Notes under the pieces: model-generated | What the model saw: the letters and a program-made list of their open reading frames with translations, nothing else | The model's database searches: none | Told to the model about the DNA's origin: nothing | NCBI GenBank assembly: GCA_963976815.1 | Contig: CAXBLU010000005.1 | Coordinates: forward strand, 186,001-250,000 | Length of the DNA stretch: 64,000 nt | Source: JAHRVQ01 sp963976815 | Lineage (GTDB): Bacteria; Pseudomonadota; Gammaproteobacteria; Pseudomonadales; Azotimanducaceae | Direction of reading: 5' to 3' | Translations under genes and position numbers: made by a program | In this document: in pieces, positions 8,499-17,014 of the stretch | How positions within the stretch are numbered: position 1 is the first letter of the stretch | Layout: each line of letters opens with the position of its first letter

Positions 8499-11105
8499 AT
8501 GTGCCGAGTTGTTATCTGTAGCCTCCTCCTGCTCTGTGTTGTGCAGGCGAGTGCCGAGGTGCTGAAAGTTACTCAGCCAGAGCGACATAACCTCATGCCC
8601 TCCGCCGGTTACTGGATTGACGAAGGCAAAGATACGTCTCTTGGCAAGGTGATGACCCAGGACTTTACCCCCATGGGGGATACCGTAGTCGCCAATTTTG
8701 GCTATTCTAAACACCCGGTCTGGATGAAATTCCGCTTCGACTACGAAGTAGAAGCAACGGGAATCGACTGGTATTTTGACCTGGGCACCAGTCAATTCCG
8801 GGATGCGCTCCTGTATCACTATCGGGATGATTATCTGCTTGAGCACCAGGAAGTGCTTCAGGATATGCCGTTTAATAAGCGTTCCGTCCTACACCGACAG
8901 TTAGCCTTCAAACTAGATATGGAACCCGGCCGTCATATCGTTTACGTCAGGGTAACCGGCTGGACTGGAATTGCCATCAAACCTGCCATTACCACAGCAG
9001 CCCAGTTTAATGCTGATGTCGCTGGCAAGGATGCGCTACTGGCCTTCTCATATGGAGCGCTGATTGTGATGGCGCTGTACAACCTGATTGTGTACTCGTC
9101 CACGCGGGACCCCCTCTTCTTCACGCACGTAATTGTCATTGTGACACTGTTTTCCTGGAGTGTGGCGTCAACGGGCATCGGCTTTGCGTATATCTGGCCC
9201 GATCACCCTGGACTGACCCAGCATGTACAGCGGGCAACCATTGCACTGTTCTCCGGTAGTCTCGGACTTTTTACCTTAACCATGTTCCGGTCCGTGTTTT
9301 GGAATAAGCAATTAGACCGGCTACTGATAGTGGGGGCTGGCGCAACCTTAATCACCGCCATGTTCCCGGTGTTTGAATGGAGTCCTGCCCTCGGATTTCT
9401 CAGCATTACCGCATGTCCGATGATATGCACCTATGTCGCCTGGCAGGCGCTGAGGCGACGCCTGCAGGGCGCTTACTATTACAGCTTCGCCTGGGGCTTG
9501 TTTCTGATCGGCTTTTTGGTTGCCGTGCTCAAGACAACCGGCCATCTGCCCTACAACTTTTTTACCGAAAATATCGCAATCATCTCAGTGATCTCAACGG
9601 TCGGGATTCTGTCCCACGGACTGGCGTCTCGAATCAGTCTTGATCGGATCGCCCGGGATGTCGCGGAAGCCTCCTCCTCGGCAAAAGCTGATTTTCTTGC
9701 CAATATGAGTCACGAGATCCGCACGCCGATGAACGCCATCCTTGGATTCAGTGATCTGGCCCTTTCCACCAATCTCAATCAGGAACAACGCCAATACATC
9801 GAAAAGATTCATGACAGTTCCGGGTCACTTTTGTCCATCATCAACGACATTCTCGATTTTTCAAAAATCGAATCGGGCAATCTCGAAATGGAACATCAAC
9901 CGTTTAACCTGTCCGAGACTATGAACCATGTGATCGGCATGTTTGAGGTGCAGGCGAAAGCGAAAGACCTCCAACTGAATCTGAAAATGGACTCACGCTT
10001 GCCCGAACGAATTCAGGGTGACTCCCTGCGGCTGGGGCAGGTGCTCATTAATCTTGTAGGGAATGCACTCAAGTTTACCCATCGCGGCAAAGTCACACTG
10101 CAAGCCAAATACATCAGCGGTGATGAAGACAGGGTCCAGATCAAATTTGTCGTCTCAGACACCGGGATTGGGATCAGCACACAGGAATCAGAGCAGCTGT
10201 TCCAAGCATTTTCCCAGGCCGATACTTCTACCACGCGTAAGTTCGGTGGCACCGGTCTTGGGCTCACCATTTCGCAACAGATTGTCAATATGATGGGAGG
10301 CGAGATATCCCTTACCAGTAGTGTGGGTCGCGGTTCAGATTTTAGCTTTATTCTCGAACTCGCGACTACCAGCGCCGAAGACGTTGAAGCACCGGATTTC
10401 ATTCACGACGCTGAGAACAGCCTTGAGCGTAAAGACAGCCTTGAGCGTAAAGACAGCCCTGAGCGTAAAGACAGCCTTGAGCGGGGTAACAGCCCTGAGC
10501 GTAAAAACAGCCTTGAGCATCCTGAACAGGGCAACAGTCCTGAACCGAATAACAGTCCTGAACCGAATAACAGTCATGAACCAAAAAACAGTCATGAACC
10601 ACATAACAGTCCTGAACGGGATAACAGTCCTGAACGGGACAACAGCTCTGAACCGAATAACATTCCCGAAGTAGATGGGTATCCCCAGGCAAAACCCGCT
10701 TCTCCCTGGGAAGAGTCCAACGTACTTCTAGTGGAGGACAACAAGGTAAACCAACTCCTGGCAAAAACAATCCTCACTCGAGCGAATATTAATGTGTATG
10801 TGACGGCGAATGGGCAGGAAGCCATCCATGCTCTCGCCAAGCAAGAATTTGACCTGGTTCTTATGGACATTCAAATGCCAATCATGGACGGCTACGAGGC
10901 GACCCATTGGATTCGGCATGAACTTGAGAATTTTGATTTGCCCGTCATCGCAATGACAGCAAATGCCATGCGGGGTGATAGAGAACGGTGCTTTGAGGCT
11001 GGAATGAACGATTTTCTAACGAAGCCGATTAACCGCGAACAGTTGCTCAAAACCATCGGCCATTGGATATCCAAGCCCGCAGCCGACCACAATACCGCCG
11101 CCTGA
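8499..11105 (+). CDS. Hybrid sensor histidine kinase: 7TMR-DISM sensor, HisKA, HATPase, REC
   Basis: The 868-residue protein opens with a signal peptide (MCRVVICSLLLLCVVQASA). A periplasmic 7TMR-DISMED2-like domain follows (about 40-165, with PVWMKFRF and WYFDLGTSQ), then about seven membrane helices (about 175-380). The kinase core has the H-box FLANMSHEIRTPMN with phospho-acceptor His405, the N-box INLVGNALKF near 514, and the G-boxes DTGIGIS and FGGTGLGL. After a repetitive linker at residues 640-726, a receiver domain (about 740-860) carries phospho-acceptor Asp790 in LVLMDIQMPIMDG. It probably senses an extracellular compound and phosphorylates its own receiver domain. No partner regulator is adjacent, and it is convergent with the TonB receptor gene. 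Confidence 0.93.
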   Translation: MCRVVICSLLLLCVVQASAEVLKVTQPERHNLMPSAGYWIDEGKDTSLGKVMTQDFTPMGDTVVANFGYSKHPVWMKFRFDYEVEATGIDWYFDLGTSQFRDALLYHYRDDYLLEHQEVLQDMPFNKRSVLHRQLAFKLDMEPGRHIVYVRVTGWTGIAIKPAITTAAQFNADVAGKDALLAFSYGALIVMALYNLIVYSSTRDPLFFTHVIVIVTLFSWSVASTGIGFAYIWPDHPGLTQHVQRATIALFSGSLGLFTLTMFRSVFWNKQLDRLLIVGAGATLITAMFPVFEWSPALGFLSITACPMICTYVAWQALRRRLQGAYYYSFAWGLFLIGFLVAVLKTTGHLPYNFFTENIAIISVISTVGILSHGLASRISLDRIARDVAEASSSAKADFLANMSHEIRTPMNAILGFSDLALSTNLNQEQRQYIEKIHDSSGSLLSIINDILDFSKIESGNLEMEHQPFNLSETMNHVIGMFEVQAKAKDLQLNLKMDSRLPERIQGDSLRLGQVLINLVGNALKFTHRGKVTLQAKYISGDEDRVQIKFVVSDTGIGISTQESEQLFQAFSQADTSTTRKFGGTGLGLTISQQIVNMMGGEISLTSSVGRGSDFSFILELATTSAEDVEAPDFIHDAENSLERKDSLERKDSPERKDSLERGNSPERKNSLEHPEQGNSPEPNNSPEPNNSHEPKNSHEPHNSPERDNSPERDNSSEPNNIPEVDGYPQAKPASPWEESNVLLVEDNKVNQLLAKTILTRANINVYVTANGQEAIHALAKQEFDLVLMDIQMPIMDGYEATHWIRHELENFDLPVIAMTANAMRGDRERCFEAGMNDFLTKPINREQLLKTIGHWISKPAADHNTAA
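10416..10676 (+). repeat. Fourteen tandem hexapeptide-coding units inside the hybrid kinase
   Basis: An 18-bp unit (AACAGCCTTGAGCGTAAA and variants) repeats in frame, coding N/D-S-x-E-R/P-x hexapeptides at residues 640-726. Fourteen units are recognised: thirteen of six residues and one of nine (NSLEHPEQG). Units at the 5' end are the most alike (DSLERK, DSPERK), and those at the 3' end are more diverged (NSSEPN, NIPEVD). The tract separates the ATPase domain from the receiver and is predicted to be disordered and highly charged. Confidence 0.92.
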
Positions 11106-11282
11106 TCCCACGTCAAAGTCGATGACATGGTAACGATCCACCCATGTAATCTCTTCTGCCTCGAAGCGTAAATTCCACCGGAAGCAATTCATGGCAGACG
11201 ACCCCATCATGGGGCGGACCGGGTAAAGCTAATGCCTACGTTGAGCCATGCAGAACGAAGTAACCCGAACAATACCTGGGGC

Positions 11283-11321
11283 AAAAAAAATCCCGGGGCT
11301 CTTTCGAACACCGGGATTTTT
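11283..11321. terminator. Bidirectional rho-independent terminator
   Basis: An AATCCCGG / CCGGGATT stem with a 14-nt loop is flanked by a run of eight A on the left and five T on the right, so it would act in both directions. It lies between the convergent kinase gene (ends 11105) and TonB-receptor gene (ends 11347), where a shared terminator is expected. Confidence 0.82.
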
Positions 11322-11346
11322 GATAACAACAATAATTGCGAGAAAA

Positions 11347-14196
11347 CTAGAAGGTGTAAGAAACACCCGCATAGTAGTAAGCGCCGTTAAAGCCGAAAGG
11401 TGCACTTCGACGTGAGAAGTCAAAAATACCTGGGCTAGAAACGATGACGTTTCCAGTTGCATCCACAATCGTGCCATTTCGAGAGTTACCAATCGTATTA
11501 CGATCAGGCGTCTCATCAGTCACGTTGTTTGCCCCAGCGTTTAAAGAAATACCTTCACGGATCTCCCATGCTACTCGAAGGTCAAGCAACCACTCAGCGT
11601 CATAGGTCTGACGACCACCATCAGTCACCGTATATTCACCATAACGATTAAGGGCAGCATTAAAAGTCCAATCGTCTAGACGATAAAGACCACTCAAGCT
11701 AATACGGTCTTCTGGCTGCCACTCTTCGATGATAGAAATGTCTTGAGTAGAGAACACAGTACTAACAGGCACATTAGATAAACCACTGCCAGATGGCGTA
11801 AACAGATCTACAACGTCGGTTTCCGTGAAGTTTGCCGCCAGGGTCAAATCAAGATCACCTCGGGACATTTCAGGATTCCAGGTTACCACCAGATCAACAC
11901 CGCGTGTTTCTGTATCAGCACCATTCAAGAAGAACTGACCAGCACCGGCTCCAGCAGCCGCAAGCGCCGCATCAAGTTCAGGGGCAAGACCCGTACCCAA
12001 TCGATTACTCACCACAATGCGGTCATCAATATCGATCGAATAGTAGTCGACGGTTAGGCTGACGTTATCCAGTGGATTGGCAACAAAGCCGAAGCTAAAG
12101 TTGTTGGACTCTTCTTCCTTCAGAGCAGGGATACCAATGGCTTGAGCAAGGGTACTGTCATTACGGAATGTGCCCACTTCTTGAGCAACCAAAGCACCGC
12201 CCTGAACCACAAACTGCGTACCGACGTTGTTAAAAAACAACTGCTGCATTGAAGGCGCACGGAAACCTGTGCTGACGGCAGAACGAATGCTGAACATATC
12301 GTTAAAACGATAGTTGGCAGCAAGCTTAAAGTTGGTGGTGTCACCAAATCCGTCATAGTCGTCGTATCGAACTGCACCACTGACTAAAAACTGCTCTGAT
12401 ACATCGTATTCAGCATCCAGATAAAACGAAATCACATCACGGGTTTCGTCAACTGCATTGTTTGGCGCTATACCAGGGAAACCCTGAATACCGCCGTCTG
12501 AATCTGTTGCAAACAAGCTTGCCCCATTGAGCGTATCGTAATCACGGTAGGCATATTCTTCGCCCGCGTTAATCTTGTACTGGTCTTCCCGTAGCTCAGC
12601 ACCAATGGCTATAGCCAGATCACCATAACGGCGAGTGTAATCGACATTAATGGTTTCAAGTCCGAGTTCCAATCCATAAGCTTTTGCTTCTCTTGGGACA
12701 GTGGATCGAATCTGTGCTGCGGACAGCGCAGTTGAAAACTGTTGTAGATTCGCAAAGGATGAATTCAAAGAATTACTGGTCGTATAATCAATGGTGTTTT
12801 CGCCATCGGTATAGGAGATGTCGAGGGTTGAACCATCATCAAATTCTGCTCGATAACCAAAGTTATAGGACACGTCGTCAATTTCAGAATTGATCAATGG
12901 CAGGAAGCCCGCCTGAATGGTTGCATCACCATCGGCCAAGACCGCGTTACCGCCGGTGTTACCGTTATGACGGAAAAACGCAGCTGATTCATTATCGCGA
13001 CTTGAATAGGTAATAAAGCCGTAAAGCTCACCCAGTCCTAATTCAAAAGCGCCGTTGACGGTTGCAGCGAACTGCTCGGACTCAGCATCACCAATACGGA
13101 ACGTATCCCGAGGTGCAGTGGCTTCGCGGGGATCACCTAGTAGCAGGTTGCCATTCGCAAGGGTTGTACAACCCGGGAACTGACAAGAGCCATGTACACC
13201 GGCACGATTGGTAAAGCCGCGGTCTCGAAAGTTAAGGCTGGCGTTAATGTAACCAGAAGAGCCCAACGCAAATCCCTTAGTCAGATCAACATTAGTGGTT
13301 TCTCCGTCGCCTTCCGTCGTTTCACCATAAGAAACAGCAACCTTGCCGCCTTCATCATAGTCATTTAGCACGATGTTAATCACACCGGCAATTGCGTCCG
13401 AACCATACTGAGCAGCAGCGCCGTCCCGTAATACTTCAATGCGCTTAATAGATGCAGCCGGAATCGCGTTCATATCGGTACCAGCGGTACCACGACCAAC
13501 GGATGTGTTGATGTGGATGAGCGACGCCTGATGGCGACGTTTGCCGTTAATCAATACCAGTGTCTGGTCAGGACCTAAGCCCCGAAGTGTGGCTGGCCGA
13601 AGTGCATCGGTACCATCACTGATCGATGAACTGGAAAAGTTGAACGAAGGCGCAATGGCCTGCAGCATTCGACCAACTTCGGTTTGTCCTGTGTCTTCTA
13701 AAGCTTCAGCAGTCAGCACGTCCACTGGCACAGGCAAATCTTCCGCCGAACGTCCAGGTGCCCGGGAACCAATAACCGTGACTTCTTCAATATCTTGTGC
13801 GTCGCTCGCGACCGCGACTTCTGCTACTCCCCCGCCAAGTAAAACCCCTACCAGCGCGGACATCATCGTGTTTCGATTTGACATATTGTCTTGTCCTTTT
13901 TCATCTAACAAAGTAATGCTCAGTTGACCTTCTTCAGAATATCGTGCAATTAAGCCCGTATCCTTCAGCAGCAGGTTTAGTGCTACGTGAGGGTCAAACT
14001 CCCCAACCAGACGATTGGCTTTGAACTGCTTGGCTAAATCAAAGGAAAAAACGATGGTTTCATCCGCTTGCATGGCAAACTCAGTCAAAGCCAAATCTGC
14101 ACGCTGCGCTTCAATTTCAAATTGCTGCATCGCACTATAGGCAGGGTTTGCCGCAAGCAGAATTAGCAACAGGATCAAACGCAAGGCACCTGGCAC
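11347..14196 (-). CDS. TonB-dependent receptor with N-terminal STN signalling domain
   Basis: This outer-membrane receptor of about 949 residues opens with a signal peptide (LRLILLLILLAANPAYSA), followed by an STN (secretin/TonB N-terminal) domain at about 22-100. After a second hydrophobic stretch (about 105-130) come a TonB box-like segment (EEVTVIGSR), the plug (VLRDGAAAQYGSDAIAGVINIV) and a 22-strand barrel ending in an aromatic residue (YAGVSYTF). The STN domain and the adjacent FecR and sigma genes indicate a transducer that reports ligand binding to FecR. The GTG used here (14194-14196) has no nearby Shine-Dalgarno sequence. A GGAGG at 14225-14229 instead precedes an in-frame CTG at 14215-14217. 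The ligand could be a ferric chelate or a glycan. Confidence 0.93.
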   Translation of the reverse strand: MPGALRLILLLILLAANPAYSAMQQFEIEAQRADLALTEFAMQADETIVFSFDLAKQFKANRLVGEFDPHVALNLLLKDTGLIARYSEEGQLSITLLDEKGQDNMSNRNTMMSALVGVLLGGGVAEVAVASDAQDIEEVTVIGSRAPGRSAEDLPVPVDVLTAEALEDTGQTEVGRMLQAIAPSFNFSSSSISDGTDALRPATLRGLGPDQTLVLINGKRRHQASLIHINTSVGRGTAGTDMNAIPAASIKRIEVLRDGAAAQYGSDAIAGVINIVLNDYDEGGKVAVSYGETTEGDGETTNVDLTKGFALGSSGYINASLNFRDRGFTNRAGVHGSCQFPGCTTLANGNLLLGDPREATAPRDTFRIGDAESEQFAATVNGAFELGLGELYGFITYSSRDNESAAFFRHNGNTGGNAVLADGDATIQAGFLPLINSEIDDVSYNFGYRAEFDDGSTLDISYTDGENTIDYTTSNSLNSSFANLQQFSTALSAAQIRSTVPREAKAYGLELGLETINVDYTRRYGDLAIAIGAELREDQYKINAGEEYAYRDYDTLNGASLFATDSDGGIQGFPGIAPNNAVDETRDVISFYLDAEYDVSEQFLVSGAVRYDDYDGFGDTTNFKLAANYRFNDMFSIRSAVSTGFRAPSMQQLFFNNVGTQFVVQGGALVAQEVGTFRNDSTLAQAIGIPALKEEESNNFSFGFVANPLDNVSLTVDYYSIDIDDRIVVSNRLGTGLAPELDAALAAAGAGAGQFFLNGADTETRGVDLVVTWNPEMSRGDLDLTLAANFTETDVVDLFTPSGSGLSNVPVSTVFSTQDISIIEEWQPEDRISLSGLYRLDDWTFNAALNRYGEYTVTDGGRQTYDAEWLLDLRVAWEIREGISLNAGANNVTDETPDRNTIGNSRNGTIVDATGNVIVSSPGIFDFSRRSAPFGFNGAYYYAGVSYTF

Positions 14197-14246
14197 CTTG
14201 ACTAGACAGTCAGACAGAAGAAATCCTCCATTGAAGACTTAATATA

Positions 14247-15335
14247 TTATTTCGAGGGCGCTACGGCTTCAAGGTCAGCATAAGCGATGATGATCCCGCC
14301 GTCAGCCTTTGTGTAGGTTACAGGGAAGTTTTCGGTCAAAGAATTGAGTAATCCGTCGACGTCACCGGCTTTAAAAAATCCAGCAATTTTTAGCTGTCCA
14401 GCCTGCTCATCTGCCACAGTCAGAGGTATATCGGTGTAACGGCCGATCTCCAACACTGCATCCGCCAGAGATTCCCCCCTGAATATCAACATACCATCAC
14501 GCCAGGCGAGTTCCTTTTGAACCACTTCAAGGGGCAGGTTTAAAGCTGCTGTAACACCATCATGATCAATTCTTGTCCATTGCCCGGGTAAAATTGTCAC
14601 CTGTTCAGCAACCGGCAATTCCGCATGGGTGACTAAAACCTTGCCCTCGGTGACCAAAACCTCAACCACGGCTTTCGAAAAATCAACATTAAATACCGTA
14701 CCCAGCGCGCGAACCGAGCTCTCCCCGGCCTCAACAATAAAGGGTCGTTCGGAATCTTTTGCTACGGAGAATCTTGCCTCGCCCTTTTTTAATTCAATGA
14801 CGCGTTGTTCCGCTGTGTAGGACACCCGGATACGACTGTTGGTATTCAGGTGAACAGAACTACCGTCGCTCAGTCTGACCAACCGGTTTTCACCAACCAC
14901 AGTACTATGCTGCTGGATCATTGTTGCAATAGAACCGGTGGTGCCAACATCCTCCTGTTGATCCGCTAAAAACCAAATGCCCATGCCAACACACAGCACC
15001 ACACTCGCGGCGAGAGCGGCCAATCGGTTGGGTCGAATCCCGTGACCCGTTTTAAGGCCGGCTGGATCAAAGGGAAAGAGTGATGATAGTTGATTCAATA
15101 CACACAGATCGTCCCAGAGCGCTGCCAGGTCAAACAGCGTATCCCGGTGTAACTCACTGCGCAGAAGCCAAAGTCGAAGCTCTTCAACTTCCGCCTGATC
15201 CAACTCACGGTCGAGTCGCACAACCCAAAGACTCGCTTCGTCTTTAATCTCCGAGCGATTGTAGAGCGAGATAACATTATTCTCACTCGAGTCGCCATCA
15301 GGCCGATCATCGGTAGGCAGGTCTTTTTTAGACAT
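14247..15335 (-). CDS. FecR-family anti-sigma factor
   Basis: The 362-residue protein has a cytoplasmic DUF4880 helical domain (about 30-85, with the Trp/Leu-rich LWLLRSELHRDTLFDLAALW), one membrane helix (about 105-125, LAALAASVVLCVGMGIWFLA), a periplasmic FecR domain (about 150-260, with GEARFSVAKDSERPFIVEAG and VRALGTVFNVD) and a C-terminal STN-like domain (about 285-350). Such proteins hold the ECF sigma factor until the receptor signals. It sits between its likely sigma factor and its likely TonB receptor on the same strand, 50 bp before the receptor, which is the classic arrangement. Confidence 0.93.
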   Translation of the reverse strand: MSKKDLPTDDRPDGDSSENNVISLYNRSEIKDEASLWVVRLDRELDQAEVEELRLWLLRSELHRDTLFDLAALWDDLCVLNQLSSLFPFDPAGLKTGHGIRPNRLAALAASVVLCVGMGIWFLADQQEDVGTTGSIATMIQQHSTVVGENRLVRLSDGSSVHLNTNSRIRVSYTAEQRVIELKKGEARFSVAKDSERPFIVEAGESSVRALGTVFNVDFSKAVVEVLVTEGKVLVTHAELPVAEQVTILPGQWTRIDHDGVTAALNLPLEVVQKELAWRDGMLIFRGESLADAVLEIGRYTDIPLTVADEQAGQLKIAGFFKAGDVDGLLNSLTENFPVTYTKADGGIIIAYADLEAVAPSK

Positions 15336-15344
15336 TGTAGTTTC

Positions 15345-15401
15345 TAAACATTTTTGCTCTTAAACACACTTGCTTTTAAACACTTGCTTCTAAACATAGC
15401 C
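15345..15401. repeat. Short tandem repeat, TAAACAnnnTTGCTT units
   Basis: Four consecutive imperfect units beginning TAAACA lie at 15345, 15361, 15377 and 15391, with lengths of 16, 16, 14 and 11 bp. They fill the gap between the sigma-factor stop codon and the anti-sigma start and take up the space where the FecR-like gene's ribosome-binding site would be. Confidence 0.7.
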
Positions 15402-15402
15402 G

Positions 15403-15969
15403 TTATTCAACATGTTGCTCGTGCCCCGTGGTGGCCGTCCTGATCACGCCTGCTGCCTCTGGCCCGTCCATTGATTCTAGATAGTCGGCGCAGTGCCTAA
15501 GCCCCTTTGCAACGTGTTTTTCCACGGTGCTTTCACTCAGCCCTAAATGCTCCGCAATTTCCTTTTGGCTCTGGCCGTACACCTTCTTCAATATAAAAGC
15601 TTTACGCACATTCCCCTCAAGTTGATCTGCCGCGTCACAAAAAGATAAGAATCGCTCGTTATGTTGAGCATGCAGCTCCGGAGAAACAGCCGAGGTGTAA
15701 TCGACAGTTGAGGCAGACAAATCCTCCAGCGGAGCCGAGTATTTATTGTCCCACTTCTCTAGATGATTTAGGGCGAGGTGCTTAGCGGTCCGGAGCAGGT
15801 AGGTCCGGGCGTAGGTGATTTCATTGGTCAGTTCGGCTTCTATACTTTTGACAAAGGTTTCTTGAACAACATCATCCACATGCTGCAGCCCAACGAACCG
15901 GCGGACGTGCCGTTCCAGTTGGCCTCGAATCTCAAGAAATACTTTTGTCACGTTGCTCAATAGAGCCAT
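15403..15969 (-). CDS. ECF RNA polymerase sigma factor, FecI-like
   Basis: The start at 15969 gives a 188-residue protein beginning MALLSNVTKVFLEIRGQLER. The open frame reaches 16056, but using that would leave almost no room for the divergent promoter. Region 2 (about 10-80) has FVGLQHVDDVVQETFVK, and region 4 (about 110-170) has the helix-turn-helix GQSQKEIAEHLGLSESTVEK, which reads the -35 element. It is expected to direct transcription of the receptor operon when released by the downstream FecR-like protein. It is divergent from the LLM oxidoreductase gene, with about 90 bp between the starts. Confidence 0.9.
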   Translation of the reverse strand: MALLSNVTKVFLEIRGQLERHVRRFVGLQHVDDVVQETFVKSIEAELTNEITYARTYLLRTAKHLALNHLEKWDNKYSAPLEDLSASTVDYTSAVSPELHAQHNERFLSFCDAADQLEGNVRKAFILKKVYGQSQKEIAEHLGLSESTVEKHVAKGLRHCADYLESMDGPEAAGVIRTATTGHEQHVE

Positions 15970-16059
15970 CCATAATCTGTGCTGGGGGTAATATATCCTA
16001 ATTTCCCAATGACTGTGCAATCGGGCAATATGCCCTGCTTCGAGTAATGCGCGCATATC

Positions 16060-16998
16060 ATGACCACTATAGAAAAGAGCCCGCCGCTAATCGGCACCAT
16101 TTTGGCACCCGGGATGTTGTCCGGCCCCTGGGAAGAACGCCAAAAGCTGGTCGATCAAGTCGTAGAAAGCGGCATAGACCATGTCTTTACCGCAGATCAC
16201 GTCAGCTTTATTAACGGCATGGGTCTAGATGGCATAATGAACGCCGCCATCATTACCGCGATGGACCCCACCATTAAAGTTTGTATTGGCGTGTATCTGT
16301 TGGCCCTACGCCACCCGGTGCCCGTGGCAAGACAGCTCGCCACCTTATCTCAATCGGCCCAGGGTCGAATCATTCTGGGTGTAGGCGTTGGCGGTGAAGA
16401 TCGACACGAGATGGAAGTCTGCGGCATCAATCCCAAAACACGCGGCAAACAAACCAATGAATGCCTCGATATTATCCGGCATCTATCCACCGGTAAGCCA
16501 TTCTCCTTTAAAGGGGAGTTCTTTGAACTAGAAAACGCTCAAATCAGGCCCGCCGTTAAACCCTCCATTCCTATTTTAGTGGGCGGCCGAAGCGATGCCG
16601 CCATCCGCCGCGCCGGAACCTATGCAGAAGGCTGGTTGGCAGTCTGGTGCTCCGCAAATAGATTTGCCGGTGCAACCGCACAGGTGGAAGCCATTGCTGA
16701 GGAAATTGATAGGCCCCAAATCGATTGGCAACACGGCTTACAGATATGGGTTGGCGTTCACAAAAATAAAATCCGCGCACGAGAATTTGTCGCTGAAGGT
16801 ATGCAGTCTTTTTACAACATGCCCTTTGAAGCATTCGAAAAGTACTCTCCCTATGGCACAGCGGAAGAGATTGCCGAGTTTCTAATCCCCTACAAAGAAG
16901 CTGGCTGTCGCCTCTTCAATATTAAACCCTGCGCGGAATCGGAAGCCGAAGGCATCAATGCCGTTGCCCGAATCCGCGAACTACTCACCATGAACTAA
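16060..16998 (+). CDS. LLM-class flavin- or F420-dependent oxidoreductase
   Basis: The 312-residue protein has the luciferase-like monooxygenase TIM-barrel pattern: FTADHVSFI near residue 45, RHPVPVARQLATLSQSAQGRI near 85-105 and the LGVGVGGEDRHEMEVCG cofactor loop near 110-125. The PILVGGRSDAAIRRAGTYAEGW segment near 170-190 is characteristic of the LLM group in marine and actinobacterial genomes. Such enzymes oxidise small molecules with FMN or F420; which cofactor is used cannot be read from the sequence. It is followed 16 bp later by an alpha/beta hydrolase, suggesting one catabolic unit. Confidence 0.87.
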   Translation: MTTIEKSPPLIGTILAPGMLSGPWEERQKLVDQVVESGIDHVFTADHVSFINGMGLDGIMNAAIITAMDPTIKVCIGVYLLALRHPVPVARQLATLSQSAQGRIILGVGVGGEDRHEMEVCGINPKTRGKQTNECLDIIRHLSTGKPFSFKGEFFELENAQIRPAVKPSIPILVGGRSDAAIRRAGTYAEGWLAVWCSANRFAGATAQVEAIAEEIDRPQIDWQHGLQIWVGVHKNKIRAREFVAEGMQSFYNMPFEAFEKYSPYGTAEEIAEFLIPYKEAGCRLFNIKPCAESEAEGINAVARIRELLTMN

Positions 16999-17014
16999 GA
17001 CAAGCAGCATCAAC

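Noticed and set aside
10321..10770. Long open frames in other phases over the hexapeptide repeat of the kinase
   Set aside because: An 18-bp repeat without stops is open in several phases; these frames are shadows of the kinase reading frame.
11016..11210. Minus-strand frame of 64 codons after the hybrid kinase (FEAEEITWVDRYHVIDFD region)
   Set aside because: It overlaps the kinase C-terminus, has no ribosome-binding site and matches no recognised family.
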